From assembly GCA_006937955.1 (NCBI GenBank), contig SSNP01000108.1, positions 359,377 to 423,376 of the forward strand: a stretch of DNA of 64,000 nucleotides, read 5' to 3'. Below are positions 31,001 to 41,382 of this stretch, piece by piece. Every line of letters begins with the position of its first letter. Within the stretch, counting starts at the first letter, position 1. The translations under genes and the position numbers were made by a program. The notes beneath the pieces are model-generated. The model saw only the letters and a program-made list of their open reading frames with translations. It was not told the origin of the DNA and did no database searches. The stretch comes from Pachypanchax playfairii. Lineage: Eukaryota; Chordata; Actinopteri; Cyprinodontiformes; Aplocheilidae.

Positions 31001-34000
31001 TGAGGTTCGTACAGGCCAGTCTCTGAAGAAATGCTTCTCAAGAATGATGAGCTGTGAGAAGAAGGTGTTTGTGGATGAGCTGAATGAGCTGGTTAAAAGA
31101 GTCTCTGAAGAAGGTGAGACAATGTTTAGCATCAGATGTATTTTTCTTTTGGTGTTTTCTGTTACAAAACAGATTCTTAGCAGATGAGGTGACAAAATCA
31201 TCCCAATCATATTTTGGGACGTTTTTGTATTTTGACAGGTCAACAACTTCTCTTTCAGTTTTAATCTCTCAAACTACGCAGGTGGCGATAAAACCCGAGT
31301 TCTCCTGAGTTAGAACGGCCTGTACTTGTTTCGTCACAACTCCTTTGTTCGTTAGTATTCATCAGCTCCCGAAGTTGAAACCACGCCTAGCATGCTGCTG
31401 GCTAAAAGCTGTTAGCATAAGACATATCAAACCGGAGGAGACTATGTCTGCTGTTGCCATGCGCAGCGGGGCAGGAAACAGTATATCTTGCTCTCATAGG
31501 CTAGTTTGTTAGCCAATCAGAGTCCAGCAAATTTGAATAATGAATATTAATGAGTTGCAGCCTGAAGCCTGACGAAACCTGCTGAATTTGTACGCAGATA
31601 GATTGAAAGATCTGTTAATCAGTGTTTCCTAATGTTTCTTAGATATAAAATGTTTCATATTACAGGTTAAAACTTCAGAAATAATCACAAAGTCCTGAAA
31701 TTTGCGTGAAATTGCTTTTTTTAAGTGAGTGTCTCACTGGGTTCCTGTTGGTGGCACAAAATGGTGAGAAAATCATTTTCGGTTGGATTCACATTGATTT
31801 GAATGTGCAACACTTTTGTGACCTGTTCTCTTTGATCACATGGAGCGTGTTACATATACAAATGAAGGCAGTGGTGTCGGCTGTCGTAACTTAATTTAGT
31901 CTTTTTTTTATTTACGCTAATTTGGTCACCAACCCTTTCCAAAATTGTCTAATTCTTTCTTACATTTCTGACACGGAAAATAAATTGAGACGCAATAAAG
32001 ACAAGTTTGAGATTTTCACTGCAACTCTGTTGACATATTTTATTTTGGCGGGGCCTTGTGACTCACATGACCAAACTGAGAAAGTCCTCAAACATTTTGG
32101 AAACTCCCTCATGAAAGATCTTTGTAAACAGTCACAGCCCAGTGAGATTAATCCCACAAAGTCTTAAAAAAATGTAGAAAAAGAAAAGTCACAGATCAGT
32201 TACTTTGATCTGTGGTGCATTCAGGTGCAGCAGGGAAGGACACATCCAGCAGCAACGGTGAGCTGCTGCTCCGCCTCCACTCCCAGTACCCCGGAGACAT
32301 CGGCTGTTTTTCCATATATTTCCTCAATTACGTTGTCCTGGTACCGGGCCAGGCCATGTTTCTAGGAGCCAACGAGCCTCACGCCTACATTCACGGAGGT
32401 CAGTGGATTTCAGTTTGTCGTAAACTGTGTGTAAAACTAAGCTGCTTCATTTCCAGGATGGAGACCACACCATGATTAACGATGAATGTTCCTGTTGGAT
32501 ATGTTGTTCATGTAGCTCACTTAAGTATCCCAGAGATGAGCTTTAAATATCAAACATTACAGACTGTTTAAATCTAACAAAGTAAAAATACTTGGCAACT
32601 GATTTTCCATGTTAAAGAAGAAGATTCACTTATAAAAACTTTCTTCTGTCTCTGTTTGTCTAGACTGTATCGAGTGTATGGCCTGCTCAGACAACACTGT
32701 CAGGGCTGGACTGACACGTAAATACATTGACGTTAACACGCTGTGTGAGATGTTGAACTACAAACCAGCATCGGTCTCCTCTAAAATCTTCCCATGTGTC
32801 CGGGACCCATCAGACCCCTGCGTAACTCTATACGACCCCCCAGTAACAGATTTTACTGTCATAAAGATACAGGTATGACAGCAGTGTGTCATGAAGCTAA
32901 AACTACTTAGAAATGAACTTCTAGGTGAAGCTGAACTTTTTAAGTACACGTGTGTAAGAACATGTAGATTCAGTCTGTTTCAGTGACTGTTTAAAATGCA
33001 GTAGATGCACAAAATGTAACCGTGTGATCAGAGTTCATAGTTCACAGTCCATAGTTGTGTGTTACCCCTTCTTTCCACCGGACGCGTCAGCAGTGCGTTA
33101 CTGTAGCAGCACGTCATACGCAGCTGATAGATACCGCTGTAGTTAATAGAACCCTTTCCACCGCATCCGTCAGCAGCACGAGTCGAACACGTCTCAGGAG
33201 CGACATCTCGCGGCACATACGCGCCGGTTCTATTTTTTACGTGCTACGCGTCTGAAACTCGTCACAAGTACGACATTTTGGAAAGAGGAAGACGTCTGGC
33301 TTGAAGATCGAGTTAAAAAACAGTTTCTCACAACCTTGTTTGATTGAGGAGTGGTGAAGCAGAGACAACTGCTGAACAATGGCACTCCACTACTGGGTTT
33401 TGTAGACCCCCGCTGTAAACTTCTCCAAAACCAAAATACGCTCCGAGGGAGCAGCCCTCTGGATCTTTAAATGTCCTTCATATTTACATAAAATGGACAG
33501 AACATAAAACACAAACCTTTTGGAGCCATGTTGTAGTTTTTGTCTGCTTGTTGTTGCGTATACTGACGAAGTCACGCGAGAATATCAAAATCACACGTGA
33601 CTTCGTGCTCTTTCAATGACTGTTGCTTCCCTGCTGCTACGCATCTGATACGCACCCGGTGGAAAGGGCCAAGCAGCAGAATACGCGAGCGAGACGTGCT
33701 TCTTCAGTAACGTGCTGCTGAAGCATCCGGTGGAAAGGAGGGGTTAGAGGTGTTCCTATGCATTTGTGTCTGCCAGGTGTGAGTTACCATGGTAACTCTA
33801 ATGAGCAGTAAAACTGATTTTGGGGTTTCAGAATAGTACAGACTTTTCTTAGTCACGTGACCAACGTATTTATGACACCGTATTGGAGGGTAAACACGGG
33901 TAAACTGGTGGATTAGCGGACAGAAACATTCTAGCCTGTAAGAAGAAACTAAAATGAACCACTATGGTAGGTTTGATTACATCATCTGTTTTATCAGAGG

Positions 34001-35697
34001 TTGTACAGAAGCTGGATAATAATCAAAAGAACAACTACAGAGAGAAGCTGCAGAGATCTGGATTAGAAATGGACCGTATTTTCTGTCCTGTGGCTTGTTT
34101 AAACACGGACAGGAGCCTGTGTTGGAGACCAGCACTGATAGACTCTGATATTTAGAACTACTTGATTAATAACATGAAAAACTACAAAAGCCTTCGAGCT
34201 AAAGAGTGTTTAATCTGTCGACACTGATGAAATATTTTATATCATTCATGTTGGATCGAGTGAACAACGCGTTGACCAATCAAGACAAATATTAATTAAC
34301 CAACATTCTTGAGCACTTTTCACAGCTGCTTGTCTCGTCAGACAGGATCAGCAGGAAAACTATGGAATGATGTCACATCTCTCACTTTCTTCTACTTATA
34401 ATTTAAACTGTTGACTGCTGCTCAGTCATAAACATGTTGCTGAGTCAAAGATACAGCTGATGAGGAGCTGCTAGTTTGCTTGTATATAAAGTTTTTTAAA
34501 AATAAACTTCATTGAACAAATAAATAAAGCAGAACTGAAGCATGTATTTATCACACTGTATGTTCAGGCTACATATACACAAATCAAACACTTAAAAACA
34601 TCTCCTTTGAAACCTGCACGCAGATGAAATATGGCGACACAAACAAAGATAATGTCTGCATGACGTCAGCTGGTCTATAGTTGCGTTGGCACCCTTAAAA
34701 ATTTCTTCCAGTTAGTGTTATTGTTTCTCCATCTTGAGGCATTTGTCATCACCTAATACTAAAAGTATCATCAATAGCATGTGCAAAGTTTCTAGTAGTG
34801 CTGAAAGTATTTTAATTGTGAACAAAAGTAGCAGAAAGTGAAAGCTTGAATGCACCAGGTGCGCATGCAGCTAGCAACTTAGTGGAGACAAGCTTCTGCA
34901 ACAAGAAAGAATAAACTGAGTCTCTAATCTCTAAAAATATCTAAAAAAAAAAAGTCATCAAGGAGGTCTGGAAAGTCATAAGAAACATCAAAGTTGGCAA
35001 CACTAGATGGATGCAGACAATGCATAAACAACACTTTTGCTGCGTTTGTCTAGAGTAACTGCAGTTAAATCCTAAAACATGCAGGATGTTTTACCAGAAT
35101 GATTGACAGGTAGGTGGACAAATAGTCCAGATAATCCACCCAGAAGAAAAAGATCCTCCACCATACCTTTAACATGCATTATGTACAGATCTGGACTAAA
35201 GTTCTGAAATAACCTGAAACTGATAAAAGTAATTGTATTTAAAACTATTCTATAATCCACTAATAACAATCAGACATTGTTTTTCAATTGTGGTTCAACA
35301 GAATAATAAACATTGTTATTTACAATAATTAAGATCTCTGGAAAACATCAGGAGGACATCAGACTGACTGAAGAGAACATCCTAAATGTGTGTTTTATCT
35401 GACGTAGTGTGTGTGGATCACTGCCAGCATCTTCTAATATCTCATCCTGTGACTGAAGATCCTTCTGTCCCTCTGCAGGTCCCAGCATCAGTAAAGGATT
35501 ACACCGTAGCTGCGGTTGACAGCGCCAGCATACTCCTGGTCATCGAAGGTGAAGCCATGGCAACTGCTGCTGCTGCGTTGTCTGAGCTGGTGATGAGGCG
35601 TGGAACCATCCTGTTTGTCTCAGCCAATGAGAGTCTGTCCCTGCACATCAGCTCACAGTCAGGCATGACCCTGTTCAGAGCCTGCTGTCTCTTGTAG
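19067..35697 (+). CDS. mpi: Mannose-6-phosphate isomerase (type I PMI)
   Basis: Cytosolic zinc enzyme interconverting fructose-6-phosphate and mannose-6-phosphate, which feeds GDP-mannose and N-glycosylation. Exons 19067-19082, 20210-20337, 21716-21916, 26180-26321 (or 27616-27757), 30934-31113, 32225-32398, 32664-32872 and 35479-35697 give 1,269 nt, 422 residues plus stop (human is 423). Zinc-ligand motifs are present: IQAHPNK (Gln110, His112), HKPE (Glu137) and PHAY (His about 275). The catalytic Arg lies in TVRAGLT (Arg294). The start codon sits in a strong context, TCCACCATGG. Exon 4 appears twice because of a probable assembly fault; using both copies would break the frame (142 nt). The first intron follows codon 5, as in human. 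Confidence 0.95.
19722..19930 (+). mobile_element. Tc1-like left end fragment
   Basis: Starts ACACTGCTAGAAAAAAATAA, the terminal repeat typical of one teleost Tc1 family. It continues about 200 bp with no transposase. In mpi intron 1. Confidence 0.5.
20210..20337 (+). CDS. mpi: mpi exon 2
   Basis: Residues 6-48, including the conserved CAVQNYAWGKIG block. Acceptor CCTCAG, donor GTAAGA, ends in phase 0. Confidence 0.94.
20338..21715. other. mpi intron 2, no recognised element
   Basis: A/T-rich. Frames at 20920-21102 and 21300-21515 have no family motif and are taken as chance. Confidence 0.45.
21716..21916 (+). CDS. mpi: mpi exon 3
   Basis: Residues 49-115: LWMGAHPKGDA, LPFLFKVLSV and the zinc-binding IQAHPNK with Gln110 and His112. 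Donor GTGAGA. Confidence 0.95.
21972..22722 (-). mobile_element. MITE-like element with a RINIGPAFTRWR exon
   Basis: Ends resemble inverted repeats (TTAAAGCAGTACTTAGGAGC at the left, TTAAACCAACACTAAGTAAC reversed at the right). The minus frame 22440-22255 reads MAEAPKKRKVLSEETKKRKR then SRINIGPAFTRWRELKVEEG and ALFLLD, followed by TAGTAAGT, a possible donor. In mpi intron 3. Confidence 0.6.
23265..23690 (+). mobile_element. Tc1-like transposase fragment
   Basis: Frame 23325-23585 reads FHFIFMDHDAPHHPGLIIRD then GLPPDLNPIENLWDQLS, the second and third acidic motifs of a Tc1 transposase. The N-terminal half is missing and a TGA follows ETLEPQ. Confidence 0.8.
23705..24411 (+). mobile_element. 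MITE with GCTACGTTTACATG ends, copy 1
   Basis: 707 bp bounded by GCTACGTTTACATG and CATGTAAACGTAGC. The same element lies inverted at 28005-28711, with a stub at 26569-26590. It holds a short frame MDLLQVITFMFGFLLVALTK, also kept in the second copy, which may be an exon relic of the parent transposase. The superfamily is uncertain. Confidence 0.8.
24595..26028 (+). mobile_element. Tc1-like transposon A (decayed)
   Basis: About 1.43 kb with long terminal inverted repeats (left GGGCCGCGAAAGTTTGGGAA; right end, reversed, GTGGGCTGCAAAATTTCGGG) and a TA at the right border. Transposase pieces: LWTDDIKIELFG (first Asp), FQQDNDPKHCSKST (second Asp), DLNIIENLWCDLKRAV (third acid). A frameshift near 25500 splits the frame, so it is inactive. 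Lies in mpi intron 3. Confidence 0.85.
25925..26590. repeat. Duplicated 666-bp block, copy 1 (probable haplotype duplication)
   Basis: Matches 27361-28026 at a constant offset of 1,436 bases, from inside the right end of a Tc1-like element, through mpi exon 4, to the base before the N gap. I see two substitutions, near 26010. Confidence 0.9.
26180..26321 (+). CDS. mpi: mpi exon 4, first copy
   Basis: Residues 116-162 plus one base, with HKPEMAIAL (zinc ligand Glu137) and CGFRPVEEI. Base-for-base the same as 27616-27757. At 142 nt it starts in phase 0 and ends in phase 1, so only one copy can be spliced without a frameshift. Part of the block that abuts the N gap, so probably one of two haplotypes. 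Confidence 0.85.
26591..26600. other. Assembly gap (10 N)
   Basis: Ten unknown bases. They sit at base 22 of a MITE copy and directly before the middle of a Tc1-like transposase. The left and right flanks come from the two near-identical blocks described in the findings. Confidence 0.99.
26601..27360 (+). mobile_element. Tc1-like transposon B, 3' half
   Basis: Second Tc1 family. Its frame 26647-27144 encodes the last half of the transposase: GGGNIMLWGCFSARGPG, VFQHDNDPKHTARAT, PDLNPIENLWRELK, to a stop. Right inverted repeat ends TTTTTTGCCCCACTG at 27360, next to TATA. The 5' half is lost at the N gap. The visible reading frame is unbroken, so this is young. Confidence 0.88.
27361..28026. 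repeat. Duplicated 666-bp block, copy 2
   Basis: Second copy of 25925-26590. It begins exactly where a Tc1-like element ends (CACTG followed by TATA), so this version carries an insertion that copy 1 lacks. Confidence 0.9.
27616..27757 (+). CDS. mpi: mpi exon 4, second copy (likely the same exon from the other haplotype)
   Basis: Identical to 26180-26321, including both splice borders. It is joined to the rest of the intron, MITE included, that leads to exon 5, so this copy is in the more complete context. Treat as the same exon unless long reads show a true tandem duplication. Confidence 0.8.
28005..28711 (-). mobile_element. MITE with GCTACGTTTACATG ends, copy 2 (inverted)
   Basis: Same length (707 bp) and roughly 95% similar by eye to 23705-24411, in opposite orientation. 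The two form an inverted pair about 3.6 kb apart around mpi exon 4, which may have caused the assembly break. Confidence 0.8.
28712..29119. other. mpi intron 4, part with nothing recognised
   Basis: Between a MITE and a LINE fragment; no feature seen. Confidence 0.4.
29694..29773. repeat. 80-bp palindromic element with TTAA ends
   Basis: Perfect 19-bp inverted arms TTAACCTCTTAAGCCCCAA (29694-29712) and its complement (29755-29773). The middle holds a second hairpin, GTCCCCC-AATC-GGGGGAC (29714-29731). It sits inside the LINE remnant. Confidence 0.85.
29774..30013. repeat. Common teleost interspersed repeat, copy 1
   Basis: TAGCGCTTTTCTAGTCATTC ... GTCTTGCCCAAGGACACTTC ... GACCGCTCTAACCACTTAGC. 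Same family as 54811-55091. Non-coding. Confidence 0.75.
30934..31113 (+). CDS. mpi: mpi exon 5
   Basis: Residues 163-222 plus one base, the helical insert domain (VPEFLALVGHEAAEELRC onwards, then KKVFVDELNELVKRVSEE). It is preceded by a long T tract and TTTGTCAG. Confidence 0.93.
31236..31715 (-). mobile_element. MITE family with AAGAGGCC ends, copy 2
   Basis: Inverted relative of 59967-60535, in mpi intron 5. Lacks the terminal 60 bp at the GGAAGG side. Confidence 0.7.
32225..32398 (+). CDS. mpi: mpi exon 6
   Basis: Residues 223-280: LHSQYPGDIGCFSIYFLNYV and NEPHAYIHG with the third zinc-ligand motif. Donor GTCAGT. Confidence 0.95.
32664..32872 (+). CDS. mpi: mpi exon 7
   Basis: Residues 281-350: DCIECMACSDNTVRAGLT with the active-site Arg294, then CEMLNYKP and YDPPVTDF. 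Donor GTATGA. Confidence 0.95.
33065..33743. mobile_element. PIF/Harbinger-like MITE with TTA target duplication
   Basis: 679 bp. Ends CCCCTTCTTTCCACCGGA and TCCGGTGGAAAGGAGGGG (one mismatch), flanked by TTA at 33062-33064 and 33744-33746. The start motif recurs inside (CCCTTTCCACCGCATCCGTC near 33150; GGTGGAAAGGGCC near 33660). In mpi intron 7. Confidence 0.75.
33747..35478. other. mpi intron 7, 3' part, no recognised element
   Basis: About 1.7 kb without protein signature or clear inverted repeats. Confidence 0.4.
35479..35697 (+). CDS. mpi: mpi exon 8 and stop
   Basis: Residues 351-422, ending in LFRACCLL and TAG at 35695-35697, the usual C-terminus of animal PMI. Confidence 0.95.
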   Translation, partial: VPASVKDYTVAAVDSASILLVIEGEAMATAAAALSELVMRRGTILFVSANESLSLHISSQSGMTLFRACCLL

Positions 35698-35800
35698 CGC
35701 CAACGTGGCTGTTCGTGACACCTGAAACTACCTGGATGTCCCTGTGCTTTCTTTGTTATGAATTGGGTTTATCGTCGATGTGCTCTACATGACACGTGGC

Positions 35801-35806
35801 ATTAAA
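35801..35806 (+). terminator. mpi polyadenylation signal (ATTAAA)
   Basis: ATTAAA about 100 bases after the mpi stop, followed by A/T-rich sequence. It implies a short 3' UTR. The common variant of AATAAA; motif match only. Confidence 0.5.
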
Positions 35807-36399
35807 AACACAAAGTTTCAAAATTTAGATTCTGACCGTGTCTGTTTTAAAAAACAAGAACAAAAAAAACCTTAAACTAAACCAGCCATGTTCCTTCTTT
35901 AGAAATAATCCAGCTGTAATCCAGTTCTGTAGATCCGAGTCAGAAAAACTGACTGTGTACATCCGAAGTTTGTTTGTATTAAAATGTGAAAAAGTATAGA
36001 AATGATAAAAGCAACTGTCAGATGTTTTTTATCACCACTTTCAGGTTTCTGATAAACAGAAGATGGTGGATTTTAACTTCCATTTAATTATTGTTTGGAT
36101 TTTAAATCAAACGGCATGTTTAATAAGAAAAAGACAAAATATGTGATCATAAAGTTTGTGTAATCTGAAATGAGTCTAATTCAAACAAACATGTACGACG
36201 TTAGGAAAAGCTGCAGCGTTGGTTTTCTGTCCTCTGGACTCCCGACAGTATCACCAGTGGAATTATTTAACACGTCACCTTTTAACATGCAGATATCCAG
36301 AGTTGGTAAAGATGAAGGTAAATGTTTGTACTGTAATCATTGGACGTGTGTGCATGTGAACACCTCTGATGACCTTCTGCAGTCATGATACATACATAC

Positions 36400-36800
36400 A
36401 AGGTCCAGTATGTAAGAATTAGACCTTGTTGTCAAATTCAAATCCTGCAGTTCATGTAGAAAAAAGGTCTACTCTCAGCCACTCACATCCTCCCCTTCCT
36501 GATTTTTCTGTTGGGTTGCCAGTTCTGATGTTGATCCTCATTTAGTTTTTCTTGTATTTGTTCAATTTTGGGAATATCTGAAGGCCTATTTGTTCAGCGT
36601 TGAGTTTTTTGAACGCCCCATCACGTGCAGCTCGGCTGCTCAGTTGGAAGGATGTGGTGGTTTTTTACTTTTTGCTGCTGCTCTTTGTGGAATTACAGCT
36701 GCTTGTGTTGAAGACTTGGCAGCCTTGCAGACTCACATGTGATTCGTTATGGAACCAGGAAGTCTGGATGTGTAAATAATGATTCTGGTCCGGGTTAGCT
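36400..36800 (-). mobile_element. MITE with AGGTACAGTATGTAAGAATT ends, truncated copy
   Basis: Reverse-complement relative of 56930-57456. One end is present (AGGTCCAGTATGTAAGAATT at 36401); the other is missing. Confidence 0.75.
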
Positions 36801-36979
36801 TTTTTAAATAGGATAATGTGCGACATTATAAATGGACTTTAATAAACTGTTTACAGTAAAAACAGTCACAATAAATATTTATTTTCAAAAAACATTGACA
36901 CAGATTTGTGTCAACTATTAACATCTCAAAGATTGTTGATGTTCACTCACAGTCTCCAAGAAAGATATAAGGTCCAGTT

Positions 36980-38065
36980 CTAATGCATGACTCCCCCTTG
37001 GAGCACTGAGAGGGTTGAACTGTGTCTGGACCGGTTGTCGTACATCATCTTCCAAAGTGAAAAGAATGTCTGGAGCAGTAATCCCCCTCTGGCCAGTCCT
37101 GTATCAGTCCTGGATTGCCACCAGCAGTGGCAGTACTGCCTCCAAAGATGTCCTGCATGGCAGTTGGTGCTCGGCTCTGTTGCTGGAGACATCCTCTCAC
37201 AAATATTTGTAATGGGCTCGTGTCTCTCCGTCCTCAAGCCATGGTTGTTCCACTGAGTGACATATGCAGTCAGATCTGTTTATTCTTGGAAGGTAGATGT
37301 AATGGAGAGCCCACATGTGCATTTCATTGTCAACATCAATTATTCCCTCACTTTGCAGTGTTGAAAGTCATAATAGACATTTGTCATTCCATGCCAAAGA
37401 TCACCCCAAAGTCTCTCAATTCTTTGGTTATGTGTATCCTCCCTCTAAGAGCACTGCCACGATAAAAGCCTCTGAAAATGTTCATCACCCAGATTACGCC
37501 GTTCTCACCTCCGCTGTTTGTTTAGACCCTGGAAGGAACACCATAGCGCACTGAAGCTTCAATAAAACTCCAAAATAGTGCTATTGTTGTTGTCAGAGGC
37601 ACGTAGAAAGACCACAAGGCGACTGTATTCATCTATTGCACCATGAATGACTATCCTCCACCTAAAAACAGACAGAAGCCGTATTAAAGATGGGCACAGT
37701 TGTAGACATAAAGCCAGCATACTAAGCTGCTACCTTAAAATCTGTCAATAAAACAAACTAAAGAATGAAGAAATTACAATATTGAAATATTTACCTTATC
37801 ATCTTGTGGTTTCCATCCACATGCCACAATGAGTTTGGTCCTGCCACTTGGTAAAACCGTTGTTATGGTCTCTGGGGCATTGATCTAAGGGTGTCAGTAC
37901 CAGGATTTAGACAAATCATGCTTGCACAAATCCTTCTTCTTTGTATTCAAAGTCCTCGTGCATGCAAGGTCACTCTAATTGCTTCAGGTCCAATACGGTA
38001 ATTTCCTGCCACAGCCTCTTGGACGGTTTCATCAAGCTCTTCATGCTGTCAGATGCAAGTGCAGC
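36980..38065 (-). pseudogene. Decayed rve-type (integrase-fold) DDE transposase
   Basis: Minus-strand pieces in order: ELDETVQEAVAGNYRIGPEA (38045 down), RFYQVAGPNSLWHVDGNHK (37870-37800), an apparent 105-bp intron (GTAAAT...TTTTAG), WRIVIHGAIDEYSRLVVFLR (37673 down), THNQRIERLWGDLWHGMTNV (37430 down), WNNHGLRTERHEPI (37240 down). Stops and frameshifts are frequent. The WHVDGNHK and THNQRIERLW blocks are those of fish rve transposases (IS3EU/Ginger-like). Intergenic between mpi and myo9a. Confidence 0.7.
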
Positions 38066-38489
38066 TAAACTGAATGCAAATAGAAAAAGGGCCATAATGA
38101 GCCGAGTCCTGCTGCTTGTGAAAACTTTCTACACTTCTATTGTGAAGGGTTACTTTAATATTTTCTTCTGCTCATGACCTTCCTGTTCACAGAAGATTGT
38201 TGGTCATTTGAAAATTGCCGGTTTTCTCAAAGATTTTGTCCTTTTTTGGCTTTTTAAAGAGATTTTGTTGGGATGTATGACCTTGTTTTCTTTAACTGGT
38301 AAATAGCAGTCCATCTTCAGGTGTGGTCCTACATCTAGCCTCTGATTACAAAACCTGCTCTTGATCCAACAATTTTTTTTTATTACAGCCACCTTTTCTC
38401 TCAAAAGATTGTTTAAAACCAACTTATGGTGTTTCTGAAAGATGCACTTATTTTAGAGGTTGTTCAATCTGTTTTGCCAAATCTTCCAT

Positions 38490-38880
38490 AAGCGACTAGC
38501 TCTAGAAATTCTGTTGTTCTTGTGCTTTTAAAGTTTGTGACTGCATTTAACACAGTGGATCCTGAAATTGTACTTTCCCGTTTGGAGCAATGGGTCGGCA
38601 CCTGGGAGTTTAACTCTGGCATGGTTTAGGTCCAACTTGGCGGAGCCAACTTTGTGTCTTATAGCCAAATGTCCTCTCCTGTGTGGGGTCCCACAGGGCG
38701 TAGTGCTCAGTCCTCTCTTATTCCTTCAATATTTGCTCCAACTTGCAGCCATAATTAGGAAACATGGCAACGCATTGTGTTGCTGTGCATACTGCCCAAT
38801 AGCCAAATGTCCTTGGTCTGATGTTGTCTCATTTATATTAGATCTCTATTTTAGAACTATATAAACATTATGTGTTGATA
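38490..38880 (+). mobile_element. Rex1/CR1-like LINE reverse-transcriptase fragment
   Basis: Frames read FVTAFNTVDPEIVLSRLEQW, then CPLLCGVPQGVVLSPLLFLQ (RT motif GVPQG) and IIRKHGN. Same family as 29120-30620; frameshifted. Confidence 0.7.
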
Positions 38881-38952
38881 TAGTAACCGTCAACATTTAT
38901 AGTAAGTAAGCTGCATCAGTCCTGTCAGCCTCTGAGTTTAGTGGGAAAGTAT

Positions 38953-39235
38953 GGGCCTTGTTTATGGGGGGGACCCCATGTTTTTGAGACGGGGGGAGAA
39001 AATGTGCTTTGTCTCCCCCATGTTTTGCTGAACAAAACAAAGTAAAAAGTGGAAATTCGCTAGTTTCTTATAAAAATCCTCTGCCAGTGAAATGCTTCAA
39101 AAATCGCCTCTGGCCGTCTGTAAGTCGTTGGCTTCAGGGGGGCTTAAGCGGCCCCCAGACCCTCGGCCGCTAGTGCTTCGGCCCTTCGGGCCTTGCATTG
39201 ACCCCCCCCCGATTATATCATATCAAACAAGGCCC
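38953..39235. mobile_element. Small element with GGGCCTTGTTT ends
   Basis: 283 bp between GGGCCTTGTTT and its complement AAACAAGGCCC. The middle has G and C runs and TCGGCCCTTCGGGCC. Possible MITE; no clear target duplication. Confidence 0.45.
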
Positions 39236-39548
39236 TTGGAGTGATGTCATCCTCTTCCACATGACTGATAAGTAAAATATGTCAGAAACAAGTAGAGATC
39301 TGAAAAAAGCTCAGAGACCTGGCAGTGCAAAGAGTGCCATCGGGGAAAAACAGGAAGTGACCCAATATATCTTTGCAGTTATTTTATGTCTGCAGCTCAG
39401 CTGTGTAGAAAAAACTTTGAAACAACAGAAACCTGATTCAGTATGTGATTGAAATTACTCTGTGGAGCATTTTCCTTCTGCTGGACTTAAATGAACAAGG
39501 AGCACCATTAGCTGCAAGAGTTCATTTGACATCAATAAGGTTAAATCC

Positions 39549-39777
39549 CACTAGTGCAGGGGTGCCCAAAGTCGGGCCTCGAGGGCCACTATCCTGCATG
39601 TTTTAGATGTGTCCCTGCTTCAACACACCTGATTCTAATCTGCAACATCTCAGCAAGTCCAGCAGAAGCATGTTAACGACCCATTCATCTGCATCAGGTG
39701 TGCTAAAGCAGAGGAACATCCAAAACATGCTGGATATTGGCCCTTGAGGCCTGGAGTTGGACACCCCTGCACTAGTG
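39549..39777. mobile_element. hAT-type MITE with perfect 8-bp target duplication
   Basis: Element 39557-39769 (213 bp), CAGGGGTGCCCAAAGTCGGG to GGAGTTGGACACCCCTG, flanked on each side by CACTAGTG. The 8-bp duplication and CAGGGGTG ends are typical of hAT elements. Confidence 0.88.
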
Positions 39778-39842
39778 GAACCTTCATCACTGTCGAGCAA
39801 AAATATTACACAACTCATTCATGTTTGACTGCAATTTTGTAT

Positions 39843-41344
39843 TTTATTAAGCAGATGACTTTCCCCATTAGTCTTTTTTTTCTCCTTACAACCACAGACA
39901 TGTTTTTGTATAATTAAAAAAGGAAATAAAACACAAATTACACCTCATACGTTACTATATTCTGAGTGACGCAGACAAACATAAATCTTATCCCTGCTTT
40001 CCAGCACAAAAATGACCGATAGGGCCTGTGAAAATGTTACCATGATTGACAGTTGGTAATGAAAAGGATAATATATCCTTTTAATAAACAGATTTTATAC
40101 TAATGCATATTGTAAAAAGTTGCTCATAAATAGTACTTACACTTCGTGTAAAAGAGGAACAAAACAACCACAGAAAGTGAGGCATGCCTTCCAGTGATGG
40201 GTACATTCACTTTTCTTTTTTTTTTTTTAAACGTTATATGGACAGACACCAGAAACCACACCCGTTCAAACCTAACCAACCAGGGAACCGGGTTTTTGTT
40301 CTTACAACTCACTTCCAAAAACAAAAAGATTTACAGGTTTATTATTATTTAAGAATTAAAAAAAAAGGCTTCCAAAAGCGCTCAGAAAGCTTAAAAGTAT
40401 CTGATCCAAGACCCAGCGAGGAAGGATGGTACAGTGACGCCATTGCTGCTTAGCAACAAAGCAGAGGCCCAATAAAGAGTCGACAATACACACACGGGAT
40501 GGACACATGTACTGGATGGACAGAGACAGAGTACAAATATGGTTTGGCTGAATTAGTTGCTACTTGTTTTTGTTTGGTTAGCATGTGGATTAAATGCTAC
40601 ATTTCACAGCTAGAATCTGGAAAGACAAGCGTAGAAGAGCTACTATAACACTAAGAAGAAGGTGGAGAGTAGTTTGTGTGGCTCAGAGTAACTTCATGGA
40701 CAGTTTGAATGTGAACAAGTGCAAGAGGCTAAAAACATCCTTTATTTTAATGGCACTAAGTGTAACTTGCCTCAGTTTTTGTCTGTAAATGAACATTTCC
40801 GAGGGAACACTAGTGTATCAGCATGTACGAGAGGTTAACCATGTAAAGGGGCGGAGCTGATACAACAAACAGACACACACAACAAAAAAATGTCTTCCAT
40901 CAGAAAAAAAAAATTATTAACAAAAATAAGAAACCTTTGACATCAAGAACACCTATGATACAGAAATTATATACATTTCAAAATTCCAGTCCTGATGCAG
41001 TACCTTGAATGTTTCTGGATTAAATTAGATGAAAAGCAAATTGCTTCAGTAAAAAGGTTCATACAAAAACACTTTTGGCTGACTGAGATTTGACACGTTG
41101 CATTGGGGACATCTGACAGGTGGTGCTGCCAGTGCGGACGATCATCAGCTTTTTTTCTTCTGTTCTTTCTCTCAAGTACAACCAGAACTGGTCCGGATCA
41201 TCAGGAACCAGGAAGAGGAACCGAAAGGAGTCAAACCAGCACAAAAGAGACAAAAGTCTAACCTGAATTCTTGATACACCACAAAAATCAACAACAAACA
41301 ACCCAGAAGCAGCGCTGGACTTTCTATGTACATTTATGATCTTT

Positions 41345-41382
<38 letters not shown>

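Noticed and set aside
40184..40453. 89-residue frame in the mpi-myo9a interval
   Set aside because: Lies in the likely myo9a 3' UTR on the opposite strand, with no motif or splice signals.
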